This document shows positions 39,567 through 49,070 of a stretch of DNA of 64,000 bases, one piece after another; the first letter of the stretch is position 1, and the number at the start of each line of letters is the position of its first letter. This DNA is from Robertmurraya sp. FSL R5-0851. GTDB taxonomy: Bacteria; Bacillota; Bacilli; Bacillales; Cytobacillaceae. Under the pieces are notes generated by a model. It searched no databases and was not told the origin of the DNA. It worked only from the letters and a program-made list of their open reading frames with translations. The stretch lies in NCBI RefSeq assembly GCF_038002965.1, contig NZ_JBBOOE010000001.1:4569001-4633000 (forward strand), given 5' to 3'. The translations under genes and the position numbers were made by a program.

Positions 39567-40523
39567 ATGAAAATTCGCTTCGGCTATGTATCGACGGCCC
39601 TTTCTCTTTGGGAGGCATCGCCTGCAAGAGCCCTGACCTTTACCCGGTATAAGCAGCTTCCCGCTTCCGAACGCGAGGAAAAACTAATGGCTGTCACGGG
39701 TGAAAATATCTTTAATACGTTACGAATGGTTTGCTATAATATCGCTCACGGCATTCAAGTGTATCGCTTATCAAGCTCGATTGCCCCGCTTTCTACTCAT
39801 CCAGAGGTGAACTGGGACTTTGTCACCCCGTTTCGAAAGGAGTGGCAGGAGCTTGGCGATTTAATTCGAAGACATCAGATGCGTGTAAGCTTTCACCCAA
39901 ACCAATATACTTTGTTCACCTCTCCTCGTGAAGAAGTAACAAAGAATGCGGTGATTGATATGGACTATCATTACAGAATGCTAGAAGCAATGGGAGTGGA
40001 AAAAGAAGGGGTCCTCAATATTCATGTCGGAGGGGCCTACGGGGACAAAACACAGTCACTAAAACGATTTCACGAAAACATCCAATCTCTCCCCTCCCAT
40101 ATCAAAGAGGTCACCACCTTAGAGAATGATGATAAAACGTACACAACCGAGGAGACCCTTTCTGTATGTCAGAAAGAGGGCATTCGTCTGGTTTTTGATT
40201 ATCACCATCATATGGCCAATTTGAGTGAAGAGCCTCTCGATACTCTGCTACCAAAAGTTTTTCAAACATGGGAAGGTTGTTCTTTAAAACCGAAGATCCA
40301 TATTTCTTCCCCGAAGTCGGAAAAAATGTACCGAGCACATGCTGACTATGTGGATTTGGAATATATCATGCCCTTGATCGACCTTCTCCGTTCCATGAAT
40401 GTGGATGTTGACTTTATGATTGAAGCAAAGGCGAAGGATATGGCATGCCTCAAACTCGTAGAAGACATTAGCCGCATTCGGGGGGTGAAACGAGTGGGTG
40501 GGGCTGCGATTGAATGGAAATGA
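39567..40523 (+). CDS. uvsE: UV DNA damage endonuclease (UvsE)
   Basis: 318 aa. Member of the UvdE/UvsE family with a TIM-barrel metal site. The N-terminus IRFGYVSTALSLWEASPARALTFTRYKQLP and RVSFHPNQYTLF, NIHVGGAYGDK and LENDDKTYTTEE carry the metal ligands and substrate contacts. It nicks 5' of UV photoproducts, an alternative to UvrABC, useful in spores. It is probably co-transcribed with ywjE. An interspersed repeat starts about 8 nt after its stop. Confidence 0.94.
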   Translation: MKIRFGYVSTALSLWEASPARALTFTRYKQLPASEREEKLMAVTGENIFNTLRMVCYNIAHGIQVYRLSSSIAPLSTHPEVNWDFVTPFRKEWQELGDLIRRHQMRVSFHPNQYTLFTSPREEVTKNAVIDMDYHYRMLEAMGVEKEGVLNIHVGGAYGDKTQSLKRFHENIQSLPSHIKEVTTLENDDKTYTTEETLSVCQKEGIRLVFDYHHHMANLSEEPLDTLLPKVFQTWEGCSLKPKIHISSPKSEKMYRAHADYVDLEYIMPLIDLLRSMNVDVDFMIEAKAKDMACLKLVEDISRIRGVKRVGGAAIEWK

Positions 40524-40530
40524 CCCATTT

Positions 40531-40766
40531 TTTCGGTTGGGGGTTCAGATTAAGCACCCGAGCTGTTAAATAGCCGGAGAGATTCCGCTTAACTAGAAAT
40601 TATTCTTTAAAAACGCTTAAATAAACGGAGAAATTCCGCCTATGGGCTCGAAAAATTCAAAAATGGGGGATTTTGCTTTGCATAAGCGGAAAACCTCCCC
40701 CTATTTCCCTCGAAATGAGCTCCATTCTGCATATAACGGAAAAATCTCCGCTTATTAAGGACAAGA
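40531..40766 (+). repeat. Interspersed repeat, copy 2 of 3
   Basis: It carries the same landmarks as copy 1 in the same order: TAAGCACCCGAGCTG, AAATAGCCGGAGAGATTCCG, AAATAAACGGAGAAATTCCG, GGATTTTGCTTTGC, GCGGAAAACCTCCCCC, TCTCCGCTTATTAAGGACAA. It directly follows uvsE in the same orientation, so it would be in that gene's 3' untranslated RNA. Confidence 0.85.
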
Positions 40767-40780
40767 CTTTCAGGCTTCCC

Positions 40781-40960
40781 TTATTTTCCAAAACTTTGCA
40801 GCCATGGAGTTAACTGCTCAAACACTTTAAAACCTAAATAGATTCCAACAATTCCAGTGATACCTGCTAAAGCAGGTGGTGCCGGAATGGGCAGACGAAA
40901 GAGTGCAAAAATAAACCCGACGAAAAAACCCGTTACTAAAGATAAAAGGACAAGCTTCAT
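40781..40960 (-). CDS. XapX-domain small membrane protein
   Basis: 59 aa from the ATG at 40960 with GGAGGGG upstream; an open frame 15 codons longer lacks a ribosome site. MKLVLLSLVTGFFVGFIFALFRLPIPAPPALAGITGIVGIYLG is the XapX (DUF1427) pattern, two helices joined by a Pro-rich loop. The family is linked by name to xanthosine uptake but its function is unproven. It follows mnmH by 54 nt. Confidence 0.85.
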   Translation of the reverse strand: MKLVLLSLVTGFFVGFIFALFRLPIPAPPALAGITGIVGIYLGFKVFEQLTPWLQSFGK

Positions 40961-41014
40961 AGTACCCCTCCAAAAATCATCCGTATACCTTAAAGCATTC
41001 CCCACAAAGCTATT

Positions 41015-42085
41015 TTATACTTCGATTTTTGCTCTTCTTGATTGCTCAATAATCTCCGCTATCTTGTTTGTCGCCTCTAAAATCGAATCGCTGCAAACAA
41101 AAATTTCCGGGTTCTCATAGTCCCCTACTTTATTGCCGTAGCGCGGATCATAATAATGCTCCATTAACAGTCTGATAAGGGGCATATACTCTCTTTCTTC
41201 CACACATCTTAGGAGCTCCATTTGAATATCAAATGATTTTATTCTCTTAATAATCATCTTTAAAGCAAGCTCAACACGTTCATGAAAAGCATCTGAGTGC
41301 TCATAAGGCTTCACGTACTGCTCATAAATTCGTTCCATTCGTTTTTCAATGGAGGAATAGACGGTAATATGAAGTCCTTTCAATTTTTTCTCGGCTAACT
41401 CTGTTGGCTGCACAGCATGTCCAATTCGTTTGCTCTCTCCTTCCATAATGAAATATGGAGAGCCTTTGAGTTTCTTTAAATCTTCAAAAAGAAGAGCATC
41501 AAACATCTTTTGGTTATGTGGAACTTCCCCACCAATCGAGCCAAACACCGACCCCTTATGGTTTGCGTACTTTTCTAAATCGAGCACGGGATATCCTGCC
41601 GTTTTTAGATGCTGAAGAATGTCCGTTTTCCCTGTTCCCGTCATCCCGGTAATGACCACTGATTCAGCAGGAATTAAGTCAGAGAGATGCTCCACCACAT
41701 GCTCACGATAGGCACGGTAGCCCCCCTCAATCCTCCTAACATGAAGCCCAGCCAGTGTGGCAAATGTGGCAACGGATTGGCTTCTCATTCCACCTCTCCA
41801 GCAGTACACCATGGGCTCGCGACCAGACTCTTCAATCTCCTGAATTCGTGCAAGCATATCAGGAATTTTTGGACTAACAATCTCCATCGCCTTCCATTTG
41901 GCTTCCTTTTGGCCTTCTTGCTTATAAAGGGTTCCAATCAATGCCCGCTCTTCATTTGTAAAAAGAGGAATATTGACCGACCCAGGAATATGGCTATCAG
42001 CGAACTCACCTGGTGACCGTACATCGATCGTCGTATAGCGATGTTTATTTTCTAAAAACTTTTCAACTGAACAGTCTCTAATCAT
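41015..42085 (-). CDS. mnmH: tRNA 2-selenouridine synthase MnmH (SelU/YbbB)
   Basis: 356 aa from the ATG at 42085 (GGTGGAGG upstream; that site overlaps a GTG that opens the frame at 42097). The N-terminal rhodanese domain has the catalytic Cys95 in YCWRGGMRSQSV. The C-terminal P-loop domain has GMTGTGKT at 147-154. It replaces sulfur by selenium at position 34 of some tRNAs through a geranylated intermediate. No selD gene is seen in this window, so selenium supply cannot be judged. It may act only as a geranyltransferase. Confidence 0.93.
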   Translation of the reverse strand: MIRDCSVEKFLENKHRYTTIDVRSPGEFADSHIPGSVNIPLFTNEERALIGTLYKQEGQKEAKWKAMEIVSPKIPDMLARIQEIEESGREPMVYCWRGGMRSQSVATFATLAGLHVRRIEGGYRAYREHVVEHLSDLIPAESVVITGMTGTGKTDILQHLKTAGYPVLDLEKYANHKGSVFGSIGGEVPHNQKMFDALLFEDLKKLKGSPYFIMEGESKRIGHAVQPTELAEKKLKGLHITVYSSIEKRMERIYEQYVKPYEHSDAFHERVELALKMIIKRIKSFDIQMELLRCVEEREYMPLIRLLMEHYYDPRYGNKVGDYENPEIFVCSDSILEATNKIAEIIEQSRRAKIEV

Positions 42086-42112
42086 GTCTTCCTCCACCTT
42101 TAAGTTTCAAAA

Positions 42113-42135
42113 GAGGCTCCCCATCCGGAAGCCTC
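42113..42135 (-). terminator. Terminator of argS
   Basis: GAGGCT and AGCCTC pair around an 11-nt loop, with TTTTG following on the minus strand, 8 nt after the argS stop. Confidence 0.75.
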
Positions 42136-42142
42136 TCACTTG

Positions 42143-43813
42143 TTACATTTTTTCAGGAGCGGAAACTCCGATTAATTTCAGTGCATTCTTTAACGTCGTT
42201 TGAACCGCTTTAATTAATGAAAGGCGTGCCTTTGTGCGCTCCACGTTTTCCGCATCCAATACTTTTTCCGCATTGTAAAAGCTATGGAAAGTTGAAGCAA
42301 GTTCATAAATATAGTTCGTCACTCGGTGTGGCATGCGCTTCTCGGCGGCCTCTGCCACTGCTAAAGGAAACTCACCAAGCTTTTTAAGCACTTCAATTTC
42401 CTTCTCAGCGCCGATTAAAGAGAAATCAGCGTTCGTATCATACGTGAACCCATTCTCTTCCCCTTGACGAAGGATACTGCAAATACGAGCATGTGCATAT
42501 TGGGCGTAGTATACTGGATTTTCATTGGATTGTGATACAGCTAAGTCCAGGTCAAAGTCCATATGCGTATCTGCACTTCTCATCGCAAAGAAATATCGAG
42601 TCGCATCTAATCCTACCTCTTCAACAAGATCACGCATCGTAACCGCTTTTCCTGTTCGCTTACTCATCTTCATCTTTTCACCGTTTTTGTACAGGTGAAC
42701 AAGCTGGATGATTTCGACCTCAAGTACATCTTTTCCATACCCTAATGCTTCGATCGCTGCTTTCATTCTAGGAATATACCCGTGGTGATCGGCACCCCAA
42801 ATATTAATAAGCTTTTCAAATCCACGATCAAGCTTATTTTTATGATAAGCGATGTCAGGTGTTAAGTAGGTGTAAGAACCATCCTGCTTAATAAGCACGC
42901 GGTCTTTGTCATCTCCTAGATCGGTTGAACGGAACCAAGTGGCTCCATCTTCTTCGTAAATATAGCCATTTTCACGAAGTTTGTCTAAAGCTACATCAAT
43001 TTTTCCATCTCCATAAAGAGAGGTTTCAGAGTACCACACGTCAAATGGCACGCGGAAGTCCTCAAGATCCTGCTTCAGCTTGGCCATTTCCTCTTTTAAC
43101 CCGTAGCTACGGAAAAAGTCAAAGCGCTCTTTCTCATCCGCATTCACGAACTTGTCGCCATACTCTTCAGCTAAACGCTTACCGATTCCAATGATATCTT
43201 CCCCATGGTATCCATCAGCTGGCATGTCTTTTTCCAACCCAAGTGCTTGGAAGTAACGCGCTTCTACTGATAGGGCAAGATTATTGATTTGGTTTCCTGC
43301 ATCGTTAATATAATATTCACGAGATACATCGTAACCCGCTTTTGCTAACACATTACAAAGAGAGTCCCCAACAGCCGCTCCACGAGCATGACCAAGGTGA
43401 AGGTCTCCTGTTGGATTCGCAGACACAAACTCAACCTGAATTTTCTGTCCATTTCCAACTGTTGTTTCTCCGTATTTATCACCAGCTGTAAGAATGGTAG
43501 GAATTAAATCAGTTAAGTAATTATTGTTCATGTAAAAATTGATAAATCCAGGACCAGCAATATCAATTTTTTCAATGGACGCCTTTGATTGATCAAAGTT
43601 TGCCACAAGTGCGTCCGCAATCGCACGCGGTGCTTTCTTTGCTACTCTCGCTAGCTGCATCGCCATATTGGTCGAGTAGTCTCCATTTGCTTTATCCTTT
43701 GGTGTTTCTAAAATTACATCTGGAAGCTGCTCCTCTGTTGCTAACTCTGCTTTTATTACTGCCGCTCTTATTTCTTCTTTAAGTTTCAATTGTACCTGTT
43801 CAACGATATTCAA
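42143..43813 (-). CDS. argS: Arginyl-tRNA synthetase
   Basis: 556 aa. Class I synthetase. The HIGH-type motif is in [17 protein letters not shown] and the KMSKS-type motif is [15 protein letters not shown]. An N-terminal additional domain and C-terminal DALR anticodon-binding domain are present. TTG start at 43813 with GGAGGAAAAA upstream, overlapping the stop of the DUF1934 gene. No T-box leader was seen. Confidence 0.97.
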   Translation of the reverse strand: MNIVEQVQLKLKEEIRAAVIKAELATEEQLPDVILETPKDKANGDYSTNMAMQLARVAKKAPRAIADALVANFDQSKASIEKIDIAGPGFINFYMNNNYLTDLIPTILTAGDKYGETTVGNGQKIQVEFVSANPTGDLHLGHARGAAVGDSLCNVLAKAGYDVSREYYINDAGNQINNLALSVEARYFQALGLEKDMPADGYHGEDIIGIGKRLAEEYGDKFVNADEKERFDFFRSYGLKEEMAKLKQDLEDFRVPFDVWYSETSLYGDGKIDVALDKLRENGYIYEEDGATWFRSTDLGDDKDRVLIKQDGSYTYLTPDIAYHKNKLDRGFEKLINIWGADHHGYIPRMKAAIEALGYGKDVLEVEIIQLVHLYKNGEKMKMSKRTGKAVTMRDLVEEVGLDATRYFFAMRSADTHMDFDLDLAVSQSNENPVYYAQYAHARICSILRQGEENGFTYDTNADFSLIGAEKEIEVLKKLGEFPLAVAEAAEKRMPHRVTNYIYELASTFHSFYNAEKVLDAENVERTKARLSLIKAVQTTLKNALKLIGVSAPEKM

Positions 43814-44277
43814 CGTTTTTCCTCCTCAAACACGATTTGCAATTTGTATGTACCTGCTTTTGAGCCTTGTATCGAAAGATCGTATAACACCTCAATCGTT
43901 CCTATACTACTCTCACTGTTCCATCTATGCTGAAGTTCTTTTGTATCTGTGATCATTAGCAGCTCTCCAAATGGAGTTGTATAGCTGCCACGATGCTGCT
44001 TCTGTTCTTCTAACAGCATTCGCATTTTCACCGAGCCACTTCTCATCAGAAGAATTCCATCATCTGTGAGCTTCATCGTGGTCTTCATCGGCCCCTCTTC
44101 TGTACTTTCCTCGTATTGAAGGTAGCCGCTCGCATTCTTTACATAGTATCGACCAAAAGTTGTGAGTTCAAAAGTTTCCTTTTCCCCACCATTCTCAATC
44201 GTCGTATGTACCTTAATTTTTACGGGAATTTGATCCGCTGGTTGAATCGGCAACGGCCATACACTTCCTTTTATCAT
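43810..44277 (-). CDS. ywiB: DUF1934 family beta-barrel protein YwiB
   Basis: 155 aa. Mostly alternating beta-strand pattern ([38 protein letters not shown]). The small calycin-like DUF1934 family is found next to argS in Bacillus. Function is unknown. The ATG at 44277 lacks a clear ribosome site, so the true start is uncertain. Its stop overlaps the argS start, coupling the two. Confidence 0.85.
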   Translation of the reverse strand: MIKGSVWPLPIQPADQIPVKIKVHTTIENGGEKETFELTTFGRYYVKNASGYLQYEESTEEGPMKTTMKLTDDGILLMRSGSVKMRMLLEEQKQHRGSYTTPFGELLMITDTKELQHRWNSESSIGTIEVLYDLSIQGSKAGTYKLQIVFEEEKR

Positions 44278-44362
44278 TGCATTCTCTATAACTTAATAAT
44301 TATAAAGATTTTGGAGGGGGAGCGCAAGGTGTGATGCTACTATTTGAGTTGTTGTATGCCTT

Positions 44363-44509
44363 TTATGACCTTATTGGAGGGGTAGCACCTTGTTTTCATG
44401 TCATAACTTTGTTTTTATGACATGAGTAACCTTGTTTTAGTCTATGTAAGGTCATAAAAAGAGCTTTATGACTTTAATACAATGCTATTTTTCCTGTTAC
44501 AGGTCATAA
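44363..44509. repeat. Tandem hairpin units with TTATGAC/GTCATAA arms, 51-52-bp spacing
   Basis: TATGAC occurs at 44364, 44416 and 44467, spaced 52 and 51 bp. GTCATAA occurs at 44400, 44451 and 44503, also 51-52 bp apart. Neighbouring arms form hairpins: CATGTCATAA (44397-44406) with TTATGACATG (44415-44424), 10 bp perfect, and GTCATAAA (44451-44458) with TTTATGAC (44466-44473), 8 bp perfect. This is the same spacing as the array at 30.8 kb but with different sequence. No gene lies in 44278-44734. Confidence 0.85.
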
Positions 44510-44612
44510 CTAGTTTTTTAGGGGTTTTAATGAGTGGCTTTTTGGCAATTCGTTTTTCCTCATTTGCCTGTGCCCACACGTTAAGTTCCCATGAGAACAC
44601 TTTTGCTACCCC

Positions 44613-44716
44613 AGCGGGAACCTAACCTCTACTTTGATTCCCGCTCGCACTTTTTTCCAGCCCACACGGGAACCTAACCCCTACTTCTCATAAAAAAACA
44701 CCCGCCAAATCCTGGC
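44613..44716. repeat. Second locus of the GGGAACCTAAC 52-bp repeat (two units)
   Basis: CGGGAACCTAACC occurs at 44615 and 44667, exactly 52 bp apart, each followed by CT-ACTT. The sequence is the same as the units of the 30.8-kb array. In the first unit the arms AGCGGGAA (44613-44620) and TTCCCGCT (44637-44644) pair perfectly, followed by a CTTTTTT run. The second unit is cut short and lies next to the end of speB. Confidence 0.85.
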
Positions 44717-44734
44717 AGGTGCACAACTTCATCC

Positions 44735-45607
44735 TTATTTCACCCATCCAAGAATCATTTCGCGGATGAGTTTGCTTGCTGTGTTTGCTGTTTGTTCAGA
44801 GTGGTCGTAAATTGGAGCTACTTCTACTAAGTCTGCTCCCACTACATTCACTTCCGAGCGTGCAATTTCGTGAATAGAAGCTAATAGCTCTCTAGAAGTA
44901 ATTCCACCTGCATCAACGGTTCCTGTTCCTGGTGCATGTGCTGGGTCAAGAACGTCGATATCAATCGTCACATACACGGGACGTCCTGCTAATGTTGGCA
45001 ATACTTTCTTTAAAGGCTCAAGTACTTCGAACGGAGAAATATGCATGCCGACTTCCTTCGCCCATTGGAATTCTTCCTTCATGCCGCTACGGATCCCAAA
45101 TGAATACACATTTTGTGGTCCGATTAAGTCTGCTACCTTACGAATCGGTGTCGAGTGAGATAATGGCTCTCCCTCATAGTTCTCACGAAGGTCTGTGTGT
45201 GCATCCATATGTATGATGGCTAAATCCGGATACTTTTTTACCATCGCTTTAAAAACGGGCCAAGAAACTAAATGTTCTCCACCCATACCAAGTGGGAATT
45301 TCCCTGCATCAAGAACCTGATCCACGAACTCTTCAATCATATCTAAACTACGCTGTGGATTTCCGAATGGAAGTGGAATATCACCTGCATCATAGTATTT
45401 CACATCTTCTAGCTCACGGTCTAAGTACAAGCTGTATTCTTCTAAACCTATAGATACCTCACGAATACGCGCTGGACCAAAACGTGATCCTGGGCGGTAA
45501 CTTACTGTCCAGTCCATTGGCATTCCGTACAATACCGCTTTACTTTCCTCAAAGCTTGGATGGCTTTTAATAAACACATTACCTGAGTATGCTTCATCAA
45601 AACGCAT
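44735..45607 (-). CDS. speB: Agmatinase (SpeB)
   Basis: 290 aa. Ureohydrolase family with dimanganese ligands GGEHLVSWP, IHMDAHTDLR and TIDIDVLDPAHAPGTGT. It hydrolyses agmatine to putrescine and urea. Placement after speE supports polyamine synthesis rather than arginase or guanidinase activity. ATG start after GAGGAGGAAAC. A 73-nt structured element ends 24 nt upstream of its start codon. Confidence 0.95.
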   Translation of the reverse strand: MRFDEAYSGNVFIKSHPSFEESKAVLYGMPMDWTVSYRPGSRFGPARIREVSIGLEEYSLYLDRELEDVKYYDAGDIPLPFGNPQRSLDMIEEFVDQVLDAGKFPLGMGGEHLVSWPVFKAMVKKYPDLAIIHMDAHTDLRENYEGEPLSHSTPIRKVADLIGPQNVYSFGIRSGMKEEFQWAKEVGMHISPFEVLEPLKKVLPTLAGRPVYVTIDIDVLDPAHAPGTGTVDAGGITSRELLASIHEIARSEVNVVGADLVEVAPIYDHSEQTANTASKLIREMILGWVK

Positions 45608-45630
45608 TTTGTTTCCTCCTCAAATTAAGA

Positions 45631-45703
45631 GGGGGTCAGTTTCATATCCGCCAGCTGGTGTTACTACGTAACAAAGGCTTCCTTCAGGCGGAAACTGCCC
45701 CCC
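45631..45703 (-). ncRNA. 73-nt structured element, member 3 (speE-speB gap)
   Basis: On the minus strand the ends GGGGG.CAGTTTC and GAAACTG.CCCCC pair, then CCGCC with GGCGG (ATAT bulge), then an inner hairpin TGTTAC-GTA-GTAACA. The plus-strand core GCTGGT [hairpin] AAGGCT..CTTC matches the cores of the elements at 50608 and 52728, and the length is identical. Strand and function are unproven. It is placed so as to lie in the speB leader. Confidence 0.7.
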
Positions 45704-45729
45704 ACAATCTAATTCTTTCACATTAAAAA

Positions 45730-45750
45730 ACGGAGGTAAGCTCCCCCCGT
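45730..45750 (-). terminator. Terminator of speE
   Basis: ACGGAGG-type and CTCC..CGT arms pair imperfectly, with TTTTTTAATG on the minus strand, 12 nt after the speE stop. Some read-through into speB is likely, since the two are usually one operon. Confidence 0.65.
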
Positions 45751-45761
45751 CTTATTTATTA

Positions 45762-46592
45762 TTATCCTTCGATTAAATCTTTAACAAACTTCGGTAGCAC
45801 GAATGCTGCATTGTGAAGTTCTTTTGTGTAATACTTAGTATCAATATCATGGAAACGTTCTTCAGCTACTTCAAGTGGATCATGCTTCTTTGATCCTAAC
45901 GTGAATGCCCACATTCCGCTTGGGTATGTTGGGATGTTTGCGATGTAAAGGCGAGTGATCGGGAAGATTTCCTTTACGTCTTTTTGTACAGAACGAATTA
46001 AGTCTGCTTTGAACCAAGGGTTATCTGATTGAGCAACAAAGATTCCATCTTCTTTTAACGCCTTAGAGATTCCTGCATAGAAACCTTTTGTAAATAGGTT
46101 TACTGCTGGACCAACTGGCTCAGTTGAGTCTACCATGATCACATCGTATACGTTTTCTGCAGTAGCTATGTGCATAAAACCATCATCCACTTTAACTTCT
46201 ACGCGTGGATCGTCTAGCTGTCCTGCGATCTCTGGAAGGTACTTTTTAGAGTACTCAATTACTTTTCCGTCGATTTCAACAAGTGTTGCTTTTTTCACGC
46301 TTGGGTGTTTTAGCACTTCACGAATAACTCCACCGTCTCCGCCTCCAACAACTAGTACGTTTTCTGGATTTGGGTGAGTGAATAATGGAATATGAGCAAC
46401 CATTTCGTGATATACGAACTCATCTTTAATAGACGTCATGACCATGTCATCTAAAAGAAGCATATTGCCCCATTCTTCTGTTTCTACCATATCTAACTTT
46501 TGAAAGTCTGTTTGCTCCGTATGTAATGTGCGCTTTACCTTCATTGTAATACCAAAATTCTCAGTTTGCTTTTCCGTAAACCAAAGTCCCAT
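45762..46592 (-). CDS. speE: Spermidine synthase
   Basis: 276 aa. Transfers an aminopropyl group from decarboxylated SAM to putrescine. The N-terminal [29 protein letters not shown] and the SAM-fold [18 protein letters not shown] are typical. The catalytic Asp is in [17 protein letters not shown] start after AAGGAAGGA. speE then speB along the minus strand matches B. subtilis. Confidence 0.97.
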   Translation of the reverse strand: MGLWFTEKQTENFGITMKVKRTLHTEQTDFQKLDMVETEEWGNMLLLDDMVMTSIKDEFVYHEMVAHIPLFTHPNPENVLVVGGGDGGVIREVLKHPSVKKATLVEIDGKVIEYSKKYLPEIAGQLDDPRVEVKVDDGFMHIATAENVYDVIMVDSTEPVGPAVNLFTKGFYAGISKALKEDGIFVAQSDNPWFKADLIRSVQKDVKEIFPITRLYIANIPTYPSGMWAFTLGSKKHDPLEVAEERFHDIDTKYYTKELHNAAFVLPKFVKDLIEG

Positions 46593-46745
46593 TTACGCCA
46601 TCCTTCCTTATTTAAAAAATATCTATCGGTTTCAATACTAATTTCCTGTATTGTTATTCTTCCCCAAAAAAACTCAAACATGAGAAAAAGTATAGATGAA
46701 TCTAGCAAAATTGCAAGAAAAAAATTCTTTTTTTAATAGATAGGC

Positions 46746-46775
46746 GTTTAAAACAGCCTCTTTCTTTTCATACTA
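46746..46775 (+). promoter_or_regulatory. Candidate forespore (sigma-F/G) promoter of pbpG
   Basis: CATACTA at 46769-46775 is a perfect match to the sigma-G -10 element (CATWMTA). A weak -35 (GTTTA, 46746-46750) lies 18 nt upstream. pbpG is a forespore gene in B. subtilis. Confidence 0.45.
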
Positions 46776-46828
46776 GTAAGAAAGATGGGAAAACAGGAAA
46801 AATCTATCTGAAGGTGAGGTGTCAATCC

Positions 46829-48901
46829 TTGGAGGTTATTACGGATCAGCGGTTTAGAAGAACGATGAAATACATACGTGCCTTACTCATTCTTGGATCA
46901 ATCGGACTTGGTTTACTTGTTTTATTAGTAACCGGTGTTCTTATATACGCCAAGGTGCAGGGCCCTCCTCCTCTTGCCGTGCCTCAATCATCTCTATATT
47001 ACTCGGATGATGGGCAGGTTATCGGTGAAAGCAATAATGGAGAAAAAAGATACTGGGTAGGAATCGATGAAATTTCCCCCCATTTAATTGAAGCAACCGT
47101 GGCGATAGAGGACCGATCCTTTTACAAGCATAACGGATTTGATTTTAAACGAATTGCTGGTGCTGCTCTTGCTGACATCAAGGCAATGGCCAAAGTTCAA
47201 GGTGCAAGCACGATTAGTCAGCAGTATGCCCGAAATTTATTTCTTGAGCATGAAAAAACGTGGAAGCGTAAGCTACTAGAAGCTCTGTACACGATTCGAA
47301 TCGAAATGAATTATACTAAAAATGAGATTCTCGAAGGTTACTTAAATACGATCTATTATGGAAAAGGAGCATATGGCATTCAAGCAGCGAGTCAATATTA
47401 TTTAGGTAAAAATGCCGCTGACTTGACTCTAGCTGAAGCTTCTATGCTAGCTGGAATTCCAAAAGGACCGAGCATCTACTCTCCTCTTATTTCGGAGGAA
47501 AATGCAAAGAGCCGTCAAAAAATTATTTTGGATTCGATGGTAAAAAGTAAATATATTACTGAATCCGATGCAAACGCAGCTATTCATGAAACCTTATCCT
47601 TCATTGGTGAGCACTCCCATGCGGTGACACAAATTGCCCCGTATTTTCAGGATGCCGTCAAGCAAGCATTAAAAAATGATTTAGGTTTGGATGACCGAAC
47701 AATTGAGCTTGGTGGACTTCGTGTGTACACGACACTTGATACCGAACAGCAGGAGTTAGCAGAGAAAAATGTTTCTACTCATATGGCAAAGGAATCTGAA
47801 TTGCAGGTAGCACTTGTGTCGATGAATCCAAAAAACGGGTATGTTAAGGCGATGGTTGGTGGAAGAGATTACGTGGAAAGCCCGTTCAACCGTGCGGTTC
47901 AAGCGGTTCGTCAACCAGGATCTACCATCAAACCACTTCTGTATTATGCGGCGATATCACAAGGATTTACGCCAGCTTCATTAGTGAGAAGCGAAATGAC
48001 GACCTTCCGTTTTGACGATAACCGAGCGGAGTATACACCACATAATTTTAATAATAAGTACGCGGGAAAAGAAATTACGATGGCACAAGCGCTCGCCCTT
48101 TCCGATAATGTGTATGCGGTTAAAACACATTTATTTTTAGGCGAAGAAACACTCGTAAAAACAGCCAAGCAATTTGGAATTACAACTCCGATGGAAAAAG
48201 TACCGTCATTGGCACTTGGAACTAGTGGGGTAAAGGTGATTGATATGGCCAATGCCTATAGCTTGTTTGCTAACGGTGGAAAAAAAGTTAACCCGGTTCT
48301 TATAAAAAGAGTGGAAGACCATCGTGGGGAAGTCATTTACGAGTATGAAAAGAAAAATGAGCGTGTGTTAAAAGCTGAGGAAGCGTTCGTTATGACTCAT
48401 ATGATGACAGGAATGTTTGATAAGAAGCTCGATGGATACTCCAATGTAACCGGCAGCTCGATGATCAATGATATGACCCGAATTTATGCTGGAAAGTCTG
48501 GTTCCACTGATTCTGATAGCTGGATGGTCGGCTATTCTCCTCAGCTAGTGACCGCGGTATGGACCGGTTATGACCAAGGAAATCCAATTGAAATCGTTGC
48601 CGAGAAATCGTACGCGAAAAATATTTGGGTCAACTATATGGAGGACGCATTAGCTGACGAGCCGATCAAAAACTTCAAAGCCCCTAAAGGAACCGTTGGA
48701 GTATATATTGACCCTGAAAGTGGCCTTCTAGCAACCGATGACTGTCCAATCAAACGACTCACCTATTTTATTGCAGGCACAGAACCAACCAAGCACTGCA
48801 TCGATCATCTTGATCATGATGCCGAAAAGCCAACTGAAAAGAAAAAAGAAGAAAAGAAAGAGAAAAAGACGTGGTATAAGAGGATTTTCGATTGGAGCTA
48901 A
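46829..48901 (+). CDS. pbpG: Class A penicillin-binding protein PbpG (sporulation type)
   Basis: 690 aa from a TTG at 46829, chosen because AAGGTGAGGTG lies just upstream and the resulting N-terminus (MEVITDQRFRRTMK) resembles PbpG of B. subtilis. A membrane anchor comes first. The GT51 glycosyltransferase domain has ATVAIEDRSFYKHNGFD and GASTISQQYARNL. The transpeptidase domain has SxxK in GSTIKPLLYY, SDN, and a K-S-G box in YAGKSGSTDSDSWM in place of the usual KTG. The tail is Lys/Glu rich. It builds spore peptidoglycan. Confidence 0.94.
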   Translation: MEVITDQRFRRTMKYIRALLILGSIGLGLLVLLVTGVLIYAKVQGPPPLAVPQSSLYYSDDGQVIGESNNGEKRYWVGIDEISPHLIEATVAIEDRSFYKHNGFDFKRIAGAALADIKAMAKVQGASTISQQYARNLFLEHEKTWKRKLLEALYTIRIEMNYTKNEILEGYLNTIYYGKGAYGIQAASQYYLGKNAADLTLAEASMLAGIPKGPSIYSPLISEENAKSRQKIILDSMVKSKYITESDANAAIHETLSFIGEHSHAVTQIAPYFQDAVKQALKNDLGLDDRTIELGGLRVYTTLDTEQQELAEKNVSTHMAKESELQVALVSMNPKNGYVKAMVGGRDYVESPFNRAVQAVRQPGSTIKPLLYYAAISQGFTPASLVRSEMTTFRFDDNRAEYTPHNFNNKYAGKEITMAQALALSDNVYAVKTHLFLGEETLVKTAKQFGITTPMEKVPSLALGTSGVKVIDMANAYSLFANGGKKVNPVLIKRVEDHRGEVIYEYEKKNERVLKAEEAFVMTHMMTGMFDKKLDGYSNVTGSSMINDMTRIYAGKSGSTDSDSWMVGYSPQLVTAVWTGYDQGNPIEIVAEKSYAKNIWVNYMEDALADEPIKNFKAPKGTVGVYIDPESGLLATDDCPIKRLTYFIAGTEPTKHCIDHLDHDAEKPTEKKKEEKKEKKTWYKRIFDWS

Positions 48902-48926
48902 CCACCCATCACTATTCAAATATACG

Positions 48927-48960
48927 AAAAAGCCCCGAGTCACATGTACTCGGGGCTTTT
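48927..48960. terminator. Strong terminator after pbpG
   Basis: AAAAGCCCCGAGT and ACTCGGGGCTTTTT pair over 12-13 bp with a 7-nt loop. It is followed by TTTCTG on the plus strand and could also work for ywhD on the minus strand. Confidence 0.9.
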
Positions 48961-49070
48961 TCTGTCCTAGTGCTATAGCGTGTTATCGCTGTTTAAAGTT
49001 TACTTTTTTTAACGGAAAACGGCAAGTATTTCCTAACAATTTGTTAAAAAAACCTTTTTGGAATAATTTC

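Noticed and set aside
42143..44277. T-box leader for argS
   Set aside because: argS is translationally coupled to ywiB with no leader space, and no T-box sequence or specifier hairpin was seen upstream of ywiB.
44735..45607. Guanidinase with guanidine riboswitch instead of agmatinase
   Set aside because: The leader element does not resemble the ykkC class as I know it, and the gene follows speE, so agmatinase is much more likely.
46814..46828. GTG at 46814 as the start of pbpG
   Set aside because: It overlaps the ribosome site AAGGTGAGGTG. The TTG at 46829 has correct spacing and a family-like N-terminus.
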